Below are positions 37,464 to 45,989 of a stretch of 64,000 nt of DNA, piece after piece. Location: positions 1 through 64,000 of the forward strand of contig JBDKRG010000008.1 of assembly GCA_039683515.1 (NCBI GenBank). The letters are read 5' to 3'. This DNA is from JAJFUE01 sp039683515 (GTDB lineage: Bacteria; Sumerlaeota; Sumerlaeia; MVZB01). Numbering within the stretch: the first letter of the stretch is position 1; each line of letters begins with the position of its first letter. A model generated the notes under the pieces. The model worked only from the letters and a program-made list of their open reading frames with translations, had not been told where the DNA came from and did not search any database. A program made the position numbers and the translations under genes.

Positions 37464-38582
37464 CTATTTGCCCGGAGCCGGGGCGACCGGAGCGGGCGGG
37501 GCGACCGGGGTTCCGTTGGCCGGCTTGGCGTCGACGGCGCGGCACTCGGCCAGCTTGCGGTCCATCTGCTCGAGGAGGCGCGTCTTGTAGTCGTAGGGCG
37601 GGCCAAGCCGCGCCTCGTGATCGGAGGCCGCGACCATTTCGCGTTCCATGCCGAGGAGCTGGAGCTTGATGTGGTCGAGCACCATGTCCCGGGTGAGCTT
37701 TTCGGGGAGCAGTTTAAGTTCAATGGCATAGCGGTGGCGCTGGTCCTCACTGAATTCTTCGATCTGGTCGACGGAGTCATATTCGCGGACCTTTTCGGCC
37801 ATCTCGTGGATCATCGTCCCCTGCGACGGCGTCGGCAGTTCATCACGCTTGAGGACATACATATAGCCGCGTTCGTTCCCTCGGCGTATCGACCATTGCT
37901 CGCGAATTTTTTCGAGCTGTCCCTTTTCGTATTTGATGATGTCCTCATCACTGATGCTGGAGGTGACGGCGGTCTCCTTTTCCTCCTCGGCGCCGCCGCC
38001 GGAGGCGGCCATGATTTGGGCCGCGTAGCGCTTGCGCATTTCCGGCGAAAGCTTGCCCTGCCGGACGTGGGCGATCATCCCCAGTTTCTGTTCGAAACGC
38101 ACCAGCTCGGCCGAATCGAGAATATCCCACCAGATCCAGGTCTCGACAAGATCCAGGAAGGCCGCGAGCCCATCGTCGATCGACGCATAAAAGCTCTTCA
38201 GATCATGAATCTTGATCTGGCCGCGCGTATGTTCGGTGCGTTCATCCTGACAATGACTGACCAGCTCGACCTGGATGGAGGTTTGGTCGGTCGGCGACAT
38301 TAAGTTCTTGCGCGGCTTGTCGTCGTCGCCCAGGAAGACGTCGGAGACCTTGCGGCGGACGGGGCCGTAAATCTTGTCGCCCATCAGGCAGCGCCGGACG
38401 TTGGCCATCTCGTGATAGATCAGGTCCTGCTTGATGATCTTGAGCTTGGGATTGATGCGGGCGGCATGATCGAACCGGATCGAGAGGAACTCGTTGAGCC
38501 GGTTCATGATCAGCTCGGTGTGGCGCTCGGCCACGCTGGTTTTGACTTCCTGGCTCTTGTCGGGAACTTTCTCCGAAGCCAT
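37464..38582 (-). CDS. Hypothetical cytoplasmic protein upstream of the Hsp70 operon
   Basis: 372 residues, helical and charged, no signal or membrane segment. Notable stretches are TELIMNRLNEFLSIRFDHAA, IYHEMANVRRCLMGDK, WIWWDILDSAELVRFEQKLG and a central Gly/Glu-rich hinge near 200. The tail is Pro/Ala-rich (PVAPPAPVAPAPGK). No family recognised. It is on the same strand as the Hsp70/J-FGE pair but separated by a strong terminator. A functional link is possible but only suggested by position. Confidence 0.6.
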   Translation of the reverse strand: MASEKVPDKSQEVKTSVAERHTELIMNRLNEFLSIRFDHAARINPKLKIIKQDLIYHEMANVRRCLMGDKIYGPVRRKVSDVFLGDDDKPRKNLMSPTDQTSIQVELVSHCQDERTEHTRGQIKIHDLKSFYASIDDGLAAFLDLVETWIWWDILDSAELVRFEQKLGMIAHVRQGKLSPEMRKRYAAQIMAASGGGAEEEKETAVTSSISDEDIIKYEKGQLEKIREQWSIRRGNERGYMYVLKRDELPTPSQGTMIHEMAEKVREYDSVDQIEEFSEDQRHRYAIELKLLPEKLTRDMVLDHIKLQLLGMEREMVAASDHEARLGPPYDYKTRLLEQMDRKLAECRAVDAKPANGTPVAPPAPVAPAPGK

Positions 38583-38726
38583 GACACATCCCCCTTTTGC
38601 CCCGGGCTGGGAAAATCACTGGGTTTGATTTCTTAACCAAAGGCTAGCATCGGGCGGCGGCGGTCTCAAGCCAGAAGTGGCCGGTTCGTGCCATTGATCG
38701 CATTTTTCGACCCGGCGGCGGCCCGG

Positions 38727-38746
38727 GGGCGCGCCCGGGCTAAACC
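38727..38746. repeat. GC-rich hairpin in a gene-poor gap
   Basis: GCCCGGG/CCCGGGC arms around GGCGCG, within the 292-base gap between divergent genes. Similar in style to the REP-like elements, but no second copy was noticed. A weak TTGACT box with an 18-base spacer and GATAGT at 38781-38810 could be the promoter of the 38875 gene. Confidence 0.4.
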
Positions 38747-38874
38747 CCGGCGCCCGCAAGTCCGAAAAGATCAATATTCATTGACTTTGGCGGGGTGACA
38801 CGCTGATAGTCATTGCAGACCAAGATTTGCTGTCAGCCCCAGGCCGTCATTCCAGCTCGAGGAGCCGTGAGGTC

Positions 38875-39537
38875 ATGAAAAGAACGAACATTCCAAGCGC
38901 ATTGCTGGCCGTGTTGCTGCTGGTTTGCGCCCCGATGGCCGGGGCTCAATTCCCGTTCGGGACCGCCTCGGCCAATCCGCCCGCGGGCGGCGGCGGGCCC
39001 AGCCCCCAGTACGACGCGCCGATGACCCATTCGCCGGTCACCGTTCCGCCGCAGCAAAAGGAGGAGCCCTCCACGGGGATGAAGGTGTTGCAGGCGGTGT
39101 CGTGGTATATCCCGAACCGGATCGCGGACATCTTCGACGTCCCGAAGTTCTACATGACGCTCGGCAGCGGGCTCGGCGGGACGCTGCGCGCCACGAAGAT
39201 TTTCTACTTCTCGTATTACGATTCCGAGGCCTACGCGATCGGTTGGGGCGGCCGCAAGATGGAGGCGGCCGGCTCGATCTTCTTCCATGAGCGGCTCGAC
39301 GAGAAATACCTCGGGTTCCTCGCCGCGCAGCAGGGCAAGCTGCAGCGCGACCCGACCGAAGTCGGCCTGTCGCTGAGCCTGTGGGCGATCGGCGCCAACG
39401 TCGCGCTGAGCGGCGCCGAGCTGATCGACGCCGTCACCGGCATCGTTGGCATCGACCTGATGGACGACGACCACGGCCCGGTGTTCTTCGACAACACCGA
39501 CAAGCAACAGCCGGCCGCGCCCGAGGCGGCCAAGTAG
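38875..39537 (+). CDS. Hypothetical secreted protein
   Basis: 220 residues. Sec signal peptide (NIPSALLAVLLLVCAPMAGA, cleavage after residue 24 or so), a Pro/Gly-rich stretch to about 60, then a domain with SWYIPNRIADIFDVPKFYMTLGSGLGG, close to small exosortase-era or envelope proteins found in similar genomes but not assignable here. The C-terminus is Lys/Gln/Pro-rich. ATG at 38875 is chosen because the signal peptide begins there. It is followed by a strong terminator. Confidence 0.6.
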   Translation: MKRTNIPSALLAVLLLVCAPMAGAQFPFGTASANPPAGGGGPSPQYDAPMTHSPVTVPPQQKEEPSTGMKVLQAVSWYIPNRIADIFDVPKFYMTLGSGLGGTLRATKIFYFSYYDSEAYAIGWGGRKMEAAGSIFFHERLDEKYLGFLAAQQGKLQRDPTEVGLSLSLWAIGANVALSGAELIDAVTGIVGIDLMDDDHGPVFFDNTDKQQPAAPEAAK

Positions 39538-39560
39538 ATATTCGGCCGCGCCTGATTCGG

Positions 39561-39596
39561 ACAAGCTCCCGGGAAAAGTCTTCCCGGGAGCTTGTT
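39561..39596. terminator. Bidirectional terminator hairpin
   Basis: ACAAGCTCCCGGGAA paired with TTCCCGGGAGCTTGT around AAGTC, between the plus-strand secreted gene (ends 39537) and the minus-strand oxidoreductase (ends 39775). A T-rich tail follows on the plus side. Confidence 0.75.
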
Positions 39597-39602
39597 TGTC
39601 GA

Positions 39603-39667
39603 GGCGTCATGCAGGATGCCCGGCGGCTGCTCGCGCCGGGCCCGCTGGGGCCGTGAAATTTGGGGAA
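39603..39667. repeat. Reverse copy of the 3888 REP-like element (shorter)
   Basis: On the minus strand it reads CCCCAAATTTCACGGCCCCA, GCGGGCCC, GCGCGAGCAGCC, GCCGGGCATCCTGCAT. Order and wording match 3888-3961 without the middle hairpin. It lies between convergent genes. Confidence 0.6.
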
Positions 39668-39774
39668 CGACAAGCGCTGAAACGCGGGGTCAGACCAGGC
39701 GCCAAAAGTTTTCCGGCAAATAGGAATCGCCGGCGCCCCCGCCGGCCACTCACGCTTCATGCTTGCCAACCGCT

Positions 39775-40767
39775 CTAAAACCGGTTCGCGTACGCGTTCA
39801 GGATGGTTTTGACGACCGACAGGGCCTGCCGCGGCGTCACCAGCGGCCGGCCGCCCGTCTCGAGCGCGGCGAGGAAGTCGCGATACTGCCGCTGAAACGG
39901 GATGAGCCTGGCGTCGAGGTCTTCCGGCGTCGGCGGCTCGAACGCGACCGCCGGCGGCTCGGTCCCGCCCATCTGTTTCCAGTAAACGATCCTGCCCTGC
40001 TCGAGGACCGCCGAGCCGGTCTTGCCGTGCAGCTCGATCCGCTCCGGGAACCCGGGGTAGGCGCTCGTGGTCGCCGTGATCGTGGCGATCGCGCCGCTTT
40101 CGGACCTGAGCAGGATGGCCCCGACGTCCTCCGTCTCGATGATGCTGCGCGACGTCATGAGCAGCGAGTGCGCCTCGGCCGTCTCGCCGAGGAACCACAG
40201 CAGCAGGTCCGTGTAATGGATCCCCTGGCTCATGAACACGCCGCCGCCCTCGCCGCCGAATCGCCCGCGCCAGTCGCTGCCGGCGTAGTAGGCGTCGTCG
40301 TGGTAGCACTTGATCGAGGCGTTGGCGAGCAGCAGCTTGCCCAGCATGTCGCCGTCGACGGCCCGCTTGAGCGCCATCGCGCCCTCGGTGAACCGGTTCT
40401 GCGAGATCACGGTCAGCAGCACGCCCTGGCGCTCGCAGGCCTCGATCAGTTCCTCCGCCCTGTCGATCCGGATGTCGATCGGCTTTTCGCAGATCACGTG
40501 CTTGCCCGCCCGCGCCGCGCTGATGCCGTAGTGGGCATGCAGGAAGCTCGGCAGGCAGATCACGACGCCGTCGATCTCCTTGCGGGCGAGCAGGGCGTCG
40601 TAATTGTCGATGGTTTCGATCCGGAGCTTCTGGCCGAGCGCCTCCGCCGCGATCGTGTTCTGGTCATGCAGCGCCACGCAACGCATGCCCGGCGTCCTGG
40701 TCAGCGTCTCGGCGTGACGCCCCCCCATCAGCCCGCAACCAATCACCGCAAACCGGATTTCTTCCAT
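39775..40767 (-). CDS. Gfo/Idh/MocA family NAD(P)-dependent oxidoreductase
   Basis: 330 residues. Rossmann start FAVIGCGLMGGRHAETL, family motif GKHVICEKPI, and a C-terminal alpha/beta substrate domain with SDWRGRFGGEGGGVFMSQGIHYTDLLLWFLG. Such enzymes oxidise or reduce sugars and inositols. The substrate cannot be told. GAGAGG precedes the ATG. It is followed on the same strand by nothing but the terminator. A sugar role would fit the secreted carbohydrate-related proteins further along. Confidence 0.9.
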   Translation of the reverse strand: MEEIRFAVIGCGLMGGRHAETLTRTPGMRCVALHDQNTIAAEALGQKLRIETIDNYDALLARKEIDGVVICLPSFLHAHYGISAARAGKHVICEKPIDIRIDRAEELIEACERQGVLLTVISQNRFTEGAMALKRAVDGDMLGKLLLANASIKCYHDDAYYAGSDWRGRFGGEGGGVFMSQGIHYTDLLLWFLGETAEAHSLLMTSRSIIETEDVGAILLRSESGAIATITATTSAYPGFPERIELHGKTGSAVLEQGRIVYWKQMGGTEPPAVAFEPPTPEDLDARLIPFQRQYRDFLAALETGGRPLVTPRQALSVVKTILNAYANRF

Positions 40768-40857
40768 CGCTTTCGCCTCTCATGGGAGTCGATGCATTTT
40801 GATGCAAAACGCGCTCTCCCGAAAGGCAAAACGATAGGCGCCGCACGCCGGCGCCGT

Positions 40858-41190
40858 TCAACGCCCGTCCGCGTCCGCGGCGGGGGGCGGCGGGGCGAGG
40901 AAATATCGCCTCGCCGAGATCGCCAGGCCGGCCATGGCCAGGTTGAGGAAGGCGATGCGCGGCGCGCCCAGGAAGGCGACGGCATGGAGCGCCGCGATCG
41001 CCACGAAGACGAATAACATCCATTTCCAGCCCTTCAGCAGGCCGACGATCAACAGGATCTTGCCCGCCAGCCAGAACGCGGCGATCGGATACCGCGGGAT
41101 CATCGGCAGGTTGTTCGTGAGCCCCTCATAGGCCAGCATAACGACCACGACGCCGATCTGCCACGGCACGGCCTTCCACTTGTCCTGCAT
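40858..41190 (-). CDS. Small multi-pass membrane protein
   Basis: 110 residues with about three hydrophobic helices (12-30, 38-55 and 58-90) and a Pro/Ala-rich tail. No family recognised. It is the last gene of a same-strand series with BlaI, M56 and the 55-residue membrane protein, separated from the latter by 34 bases. An upstream GGGGAGG is a little far from its ATG. Confidence 0.55.
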   Translation of the reverse strand: MQDKWKAVPWQIGVVVVMLAYEGLTNNLPMIPRYPIAAFWLAGKILLIVGLLKGWKWMLFVFVAIAALHAVAFLGAPRIAFLNLAMAGLAISARRYFLAPPPPAADADGR

Positions 41191-41224
41191 GATGGCGTCA
41201 TCCTCCCCGTGATCTCGATGCCGC

Positions 41225-41392
41225 TTATGTTTTGCGCCCGATTGCGCGTGATATAAGGCCTGCCCCGAAGATGATGGCCCCTGTGATTGCGATTGCCTCG
41301 TCCCCGTTTCCCGAGGAAAGATTAATCGCGATGATACCGATGAGACCCATTACAGTGATCATGAGGCCGGCCACGACCGCTGTCTTCTCCAT
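41225..41392 (-). CDS. 55-residue membrane protein between the M56 gene and the 41190 gene
   Basis: A short ORF on the minus strand beginning MEKTAVVAGLMITVMG and ending ISRAIGRKT. Two hydrophobic helices (about 5-23 and 33-48) are joined by a loop SSGNGDEA. A perfect GGAGG sits six bases before the ATG and the gene begins 16 bases after the M56 stop, so it is well placed for translation in the same transcript. It may be a small partner of the M56 receptor or the 110-residue protein. Confidence 0.7.
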   Translation of the reverse strand: MEKTAVVAGLMITVMGLIGIIAINLSSGNGDEAIAITGAIIFGAGLISRAIGRKT

Positions 41393-41408
41393 GATCAACC
41401 TCCAACAA

Positions 41409-42941
41409 TCACTCGGCCGTTTTTAGCTCGACATCGTCGAACCACACCGTCCCCGGCCCGTAGATCTGCAGGCCGACGGTGACTTCCTTCGTCCCCTCGG
41501 GCACGTTCACGACCCCTTCGTACTTCGTCCAGTCGTGGTTGGCCGGCGGATCGTTACTTTTTTTCGCCCCGATGTATGCGGCCCACTGGTGGCGCCATTT
41601 TCCGTCCGCGTCCACGAACGACACGTCGAGGATGGCTTTGCAGGCGTTCTCCGCGCGGACCCACCCGCTCAGCTTGAGCTGTTTCGCCCCGCCGATCTTC
41701 TCGATCGGGATCGACTGCGTCCATTGCGCGATCGGGAAGTATCGATTCTCCGTTTTCTTGAGGCACAAACTCGCCTTGCCGGCGTGCGCGACCTTGCGGT
41801 CCCAGATGTATTCGACCCCGGGGACCGCCGCGCCCCGCTTCCACCCCTCCGGATCGGCTTTCCCCGCCTCGAACCCGGCGTTTTGCACCGTCGATGGGTC
41901 CTTGCCGGTTTTCGTCTGCGCGTTCGCCCCAGGCTGAAGCGCGGCCATGCAGGCAATCGCCATGAAGGTCAAAACGGTTGCGGCCGAGGCCCACCCGCGC
42001 CCAAGATCGGCGCGGATCATCGGCGACTTTAAAATCAAATCGAGCCGCCGCCGCAGGCTTCCCTTGCCGCTCACCATCGACAGCGCCGTGAGCGAGCGCG
42101 GCTGCGCCACCATGTTCACGAGCAGGTTGGCGTAATCGGCCGCCGGCTGGCCGCTCGAAACCACCATGCCGTCGCACGCCTCGTCGGCGAGCCGGTGCAG
42201 CGCGCCGCGGCACAGCCACGCCAGCGGCTGCCACCAAAAGACGCAGCACGCGATCTCGGCGACGATCGCCGGCAGGTGATCGCGCCGCTTCAGGTGCGAC
42301 AGCTCGTGGCAGAAGATCCCGATCCAGTCCGGGTCGGCCGGCCGGCGCGCGCCCTGCGCCATCGCCTCCGGCAACAGCAGCGCCGGGTGGATCGCCCAGC
42401 ACCAGATCCCCGGGCAGCGCACGTCCTTCGTCGAGAACGTCACCGGCGTCCGCGCGATGCCCATCCTGCCGAGCGACGTCTCGAGCAGCGCCTGAAGCTT
42501 TTCGTTGACGACCGGACGCGCCCGCGCCAGCAGCTTGAGCCCCGCCACGAGGCCAACGCACACCCGCAACAAGAGCAGCCCCGCAACCGCCGCCCAAACC
42601 AGCGCGATCGAAGACGCACGAAACGGTTCGGGAGTCCCGCCTTGAGGCGGAACGGACACTTCGGCCCCATCCGTGACGCCCGAATCCATCGGCGCCGGAG
42701 CCGATTCGGCAACCCGATCGCCGGTCGTTGCCGCCGGCAACATCCCCCAGCCGCGCTGCCGCGCGACCGCGTTCGCCACCGGCAGGATCAGGATCGCCGC
42801 CATGCACAGGAACACGATGAAATGCGCCTGCGCGACGCGCCCGCGCAGCAGCCGGCTCAACATCAGCCCGCCCCCGAGCAGAACCGTCGACTGCCAAGCC
42901 ACCGCCCAAAACCACGCGCCGGTGATGAAAGAAGATCCCAT
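41409..42941 (-). CDS. BlaR1/MecR1-like M56 membrane peptidase with C-terminal carbohydrate-binding-like domain
   Basis: 510 residues. Four hydrophobic helices occupy the first 320 residues. The zinc peptidase site HELSH is at 212-216, with a later DEACD providing the third ligand. From about 345 comes an extracellular domain beginning NAGFEAGKADPEGWKRG and ending with VTVGLQIYGPGTVWFDDVELK, a jelly-roll CBM-like fold. This replaces the penicillin-binding sensor of classical BlaR1. It presumably senses a carbohydrate or envelope ligand and cleaves the BlaI-type repressor encoded upstream (43-base gap). Confidence 0.82.
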   Translation of the reverse strand: MGSSFITGAWFWAVAWQSTVLLGGGLMLSRLLRGRVAQAHFIVFLCMAAILILPVANAVARQRGWGMLPAATTGDRVAESAPAPMDSGVTDGAEVSVPPQGGTPEPFRASSIALVWAAVAGLLLLRVCVGLVAGLKLLARARPVVNEKLQALLETSLGRMGIARTPVTFSTKDVRCPGIWCWAIHPALLLPEAMAQGARRPADPDWIGIFCHELSHLKRRDHLPAIVAEIACCVFWWQPLAWLCRGALHRLADEACDGMVVSSGQPAADYANLLVNMVAQPRSLTALSMVSGKGSLRRRLDLILKSPMIRADLGRGWASAATVLTFMAIACMAALQPGANAQTKTGKDPSTVQNAGFEAGKADPEGWKRGAAVPGVEYIWDRKVAHAGKASLCLKKTENRYFPIAQWTQSIPIEKIGGAKQLKLSGWVRAENACKAILDVSFVDADGKWRHQWAAYIGAKKSNDPPANHDWTKYEGVVNVPEGTKEVTVGLQIYGPGTVWFDDVELKTAE

Positions 42942-42984
42942 TTCGATTCACCTCTCTTGGCGCTCTTGGCGCCTTGGCGTCAGA

Positions 42985-43365
42985 TTATTTTTTCCTCTGC
43001 CTGTCGATCATCCGGCGCAGGTCGAGCAGTTCCTCGTCGCTCAGCTGCTCGTCCTCGATGAGCTGCTGCATGAACGACCGGATGTCGCCCTTGAACAGCT
43101 GCCGGATCGTCTGCCGGATCGAGCGCGAGCCCAGCTCCTCGCGCGAGCTCGTGGCGCGGTAGATATACGTGCGCCCCTCCTGCCGGTGCGCGAGCCAGCC
43201 GCCCCTCTCCAGCTTCTGCATGACCGACAGGATCGTCGTGTAGGCCGGCTCGCGGCCGCGCAGCCGCTCGATGACGTCGTGCACCGAGCACTCGCCGCGG
43301 TCCCACACGACCTCCATCACCGCCCGCTGCAGCTCGCCCAGCTTCTCAACCGATTTCCGCCCCAT
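42985..43365 (-). CDS. BlaI/MecI/CopY-type transcriptional repressor
   Basis: 126 residues: winged helix with LGELQRAVMEVVWDRGECSVHDVIERL, YTTILSVMQKLERGGWLAH and a C-terminal dimerisation helix (LFKGDIRSFMQQLIEDEQLSDEEL). The repressor is expected to be inactivated by proteolysis by the M56 protein. A palindromic operator lies just upstream. Confidence 0.92.
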   Translation of the reverse strand: MGRKSVEKLGELQRAVMEVVWDRGECSVHDVIERLRGREPAYTTILSVMQKLERGGWLAHRQEGRTYIYRATSSREELGSRSIRQTIRQLFKGDIRSFMQQLIEDEQLSDEELLDLRRMIDRQRKK

Positions 43366-43397
43366 GTTCCGGCTCCAGGTTTAATTTACAAGATCCG

Positions 43398-43419
43398 TAG
43401 TACTACATATCGTAGTAAT
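43398..43419. promoter_or_regulatory. Probable BlaI-family operator
   Basis: GTAGTACTAC (43398-43407), then ATATC and GTAGTA (43413-43418): a TACTAC-ATATC-GTAGTA inverted repeat very like known BlaI/MecI boxes (TACTACATATGTAGTA). It is 33-54 bases upstream of the repressor start. Confidence 0.75.
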
Positions 43420-43479
43420 CATGCAAGAAAAAAATCCCGCGCGCGCCGGCGGCAACCGGACGCGGGCGGGACGAGACGA

Positions 43480-45807
43480 TCAGTCCCGGTAGAAAGTCCA
43501 GTCCGGCGACGCCGCGTTCTTGACCGGCGGCATCCCCCACTGCGTGTAGTACGGCGACATCCTGGTGCCGGCCATCGTGAAATCGCCGCCGACGTGAACG
43601 TTGCCGCGCGAGTCGCACGCCAGCGCCAGCACCGCCTGGATGTCGTAGCGCGAATTGCCGCTGTCCACCCCCGCGCCGAGCGTCGACCACTGAAGGCTTG
43701 TCAGGCTGAGCCTGGCGATCCGGCAGGCGTTGGTCGGGAACGAGCCGGTGTAATAGGACGAAAACCGCCCGCCGACATACAGGTTGTTCGAGCCGTCGAT
43801 CGCCAGCGCCTCGATATACGGGTAGTCGCCGCTGACGCCCCCGCCGAGCATCGACCACGCCCCCGCGCCGCCGCCGGCCGACGGATTCCACTTGGCCGGG
43901 CCGCGCGTGCTGACGCCCCCGATCGTATCGAACTTTCCGCCCGCGTACAGATTGCCCGATTTGTCGAAGATCAACGCGCTGATCCACGGATCGGAGCCGG
44001 TCAGGCCGGAACCGACCGCCGACCACGAGGAACCGTTCCACTTGGCGAGGCCGTTGGTGTTGGCGGCGCCGCCGGCGCTGTCGAACCGCCCGCCGGCATA
44101 CAGGACGCCGCTCGAGCCGCACGCCAGGGCGTAGACGGCGCCCCACCCGCCGCTGCGGGTTGCGCCCGAGCCGAGCGCCGACCAGCTGGTACCGTTCCAT
44201 TTGGCGACATAGTGCGCCGCCGCGCCCCCGGCGTTGTCGAACGCCCCGCCGACGTAGACGTTGCCCGCCGCGTCGAACGCGATCGCGTCGACGCGCCCGT
44301 CGACGCCCGCGCCCAGCGCCGACCACGCCGTGCCGTTCCACTTGGCGATGTTGGCGGCCGCGACCCCGCCCGCGTGCGTGAAATAACCGCCGACATAAAG
44401 GTTTCCCGATGCGTCGAACGCCATCGTCTCGACAAACGGCGAGTAGGTGTCGCTGCGGGTGATGCCGCTCCCCAGCGCGCTCCACTGGCCCGTCGACGCG
44501 TTGCATTTGGCGATGCGGCCGGCCGCGACGCCGCCCACCGACCAGAACTTGCCGCCCGCGTACAGGTTGCCGCCCGTGTCGAACGCCAGCGCGTGCACGG
44601 CGTCGTTCATGCCGGAGCCCAGCGTCGACCATTGGCCACCGGCCCACTTGGCGATCTTCTCGGCCGCCTTGCCGTCGGCGTTGCGGAAGTTCCCCCCGGC
44701 GTACAGGTTGCCGGACGCGTCGATCGAAATGGCATTGACCACCGCGTCCATGCCGGCGTTCAGACTGAGCCAGTCGCCGCTGCCGCTGTTCGCGGCCGGG
44801 TCCCACTTGGCGATGTACCGCGCGTTCGTCACGGCCCCGACCGAGCTGAAATACCCGCCCATGTAGAGCTTCCCGGATTTGTCGCACGCCAGCGCCGCCA
44901 CGCTGCTGTAAACGCCGTAGCCGTTCCCCAACGCGGCCCACTGCTGGGTCGAGGGGTTCCACTTGGCGACGTAATAGGCGTCCTTGGACCCGGCCGACGT
45001 GAACGAGCCGCCGGCATAAAGCTGCCCCGACGGGTCGAACGCCAGCGCCGTCACGGTGTTGTTGACCTGCTGGCCGAGCGCGCTCCAGGCGCCCGCGCCG
45101 TTGTTGGCCGCGGGATTCCATGTGGCCAGGTACGAAGCCGACTTCCCGCCGGCGACGTCGAACCAGCCGCCGACGTAAAGCACGCCCGACGCATCGAACG
45201 CGAGCGTGTTGGCGTCGAGGTTCAGTCCGTTGCCGCTCCCCGTGCCGAGCGCCGACCACGAGGACCCGTTCCACTTGGCGATGTAATTCGCCGTCGCCGT
45301 GCCGGCGGTCGTGAAGCTGCCCCCGACGTACACGTTGCCCGACGCGTCGCAGGCGATCGCCTTGACAAGGCCGCCGACGCCGTTGCTTGTCCCCGATCCC
45401 AGCGCCGACCATTTCTGGGTCGACGGATTCCACTTGGCGATGTGGTTCGCGGCCGCGCCGCCGGCGCTCGTGAAGTAGCCGCCCGCGTAAACGTTGCCCG
45501 ACTTGTCGATGGCCAGGGCATAGACCTCGGCGTCCACCCCGCTGCCGAGCGCCGTCCACCCGCCCGCGCCCGAGTTGGCCGACGGATCCCACCGGGCGAT
45601 GTTGGCGGCGGTTTTATCGCCGGCGATCGTGAACCCGCCGCCGGCATACAGCCTGCCCGCGGAATCGTTCACCAGCGCGTTGATGTTGCCATAAACCCCC
45701 GGGAGGCCGGGATTTGCAATCTGCCAGTCCGCGCCCCAGGCCGAGGCATGAATCAGGCACATCAGGCATATGATGCTGATCGGGCTGCGACGGTTGATTG
45801 TGTACAT
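43480..45807 (-). CDS. Secreted protein of 14 tandem GG-F/W beta repeats (propeller-like)
   Basis: 775 residues with a Sec signal (MYTINRRSPISIICLMCLIH, ending near SAWG). The body is about 14 repeats of some 45-50 residues, each with L/VYxGGxFxxAGG, IAKWN, WSALGSG and ALAFDxSGN. This pattern is typical of large surface proteins with propeller-like folds. It ends with PDWTFYRD. ATG at 45807 is chosen over upstream Mets, since a signal peptide follows it. Function may be adhesion or cargo; no catalytic motif was seen. The gene reads away from the BlaI operator, which may be coincidental. Confidence 0.8.
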   Translation of the reverse strand: MYTINRRSPISIICLMCLIHASAWGADWQIANPGLPGVYGNINALVNDSAGRLYAGGGFTIAGDKTAANIARWDPSANSGAGGWTALGSGVDAEVYALAIDKSGNVYAGGYFTSAGGAAANHIAKWNPSTQKWSALGSGTSNGVGGLVKAIACDASGNVYVGGSFTTAGTATANYIAKWNGSSWSALGTGSGNGLNLDANTLAFDASGVLYVGGWFDVAGGKSASYLATWNPAANNGAGAWSALGQQVNNTVTALAFDPSGQLYAGGSFTSAGSKDAYYVAKWNPSTQQWAALGNGYGVYSSVAALACDKSGKLYMGGYFSSVGAVTNARYIAKWDPAANSGSGDWLSLNAGMDAVVNAISIDASGNLYAGGNFRNADGKAAEKIAKWAGGQWSTLGSGMNDAVHALAFDTGGNLYAGGKFWSVGGVAAGRIAKCNASTGQWSALGSGITRSDTYSPFVETMAFDASGNLYVGGYFTHAGGVAAANIAKWNGTAWSALGAGVDGRVDAIAFDAAGNVYVGGAFDNAGGAAAHYVAKWNGTSWSALGSGATRSGGWGAVYALACGSSGVLYAGGRFDSAGGAANTNGLAKWNGSSWSAVGSGLTGSDPWISALIFDKSGNLYAGGKFDTIGGVSTRGPAKWNPSAGGGAGAWSMLGGGVSGDYPYIEALAIDGSNNLYVGGRFSSYYTGSFPTNACRIARLSLTSLQWSTLGAGVDSGNSRYDIQAVLALACDSRGNVHVGGDFTMAGTRMSPYYTQWGMPPVKNAASPDWTFYRD

Positions 45808-45851
45808 ATAAACAGAACACCCCATTAAGCTTGATCTCTTATCGACGGCCC

Positions 45852-45904
45852 ATCCGGCCATCTGGAGGCGTTCATGAATATTTTTTAATGATGGGACGCA
45901 AACC
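45852..45904. repeat. 43-base motif shared with 61483-61525
   Basis: CTGGAGG, a short gap, ATTTTTTAATGA, then GGGACGCAAAC. The other copy has CTGGAGGACG...CATTCTTTAAAAATCGGACGCAAAC. Both are followed by a small GC hairpin. The motif ends in a phrase resembling part of the c-di-GMP-I riboswitch, but the rest of that riboswitch is absent. Confidence 0.4.
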
Positions 45905-45989
45905 AAGGCGGGAAGCCGCCGCCTTCCAGGCAAGTCAAGGAGCGCTTGGCCGGCGCGGGCGCCGGCCCCACGGTTTTATCTCATTCGCA

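Noticed and set aside
43403..45592. Long minus-strand ORF in another frame of the propeller gene
   Set aside because: It is the out-of-frame shadow of the GC-rich repeats, with Arg/Gly-rich composition; the frame with the signal peptide is the real one.
45852..45904. c-di-GMP-I riboswitch suggested by GGGACGCAAAC
   Set aside because: The paired GCACAGGGCAAACC segment and the second stem are missing, and this copy is not upstream of a plus-strand gene.
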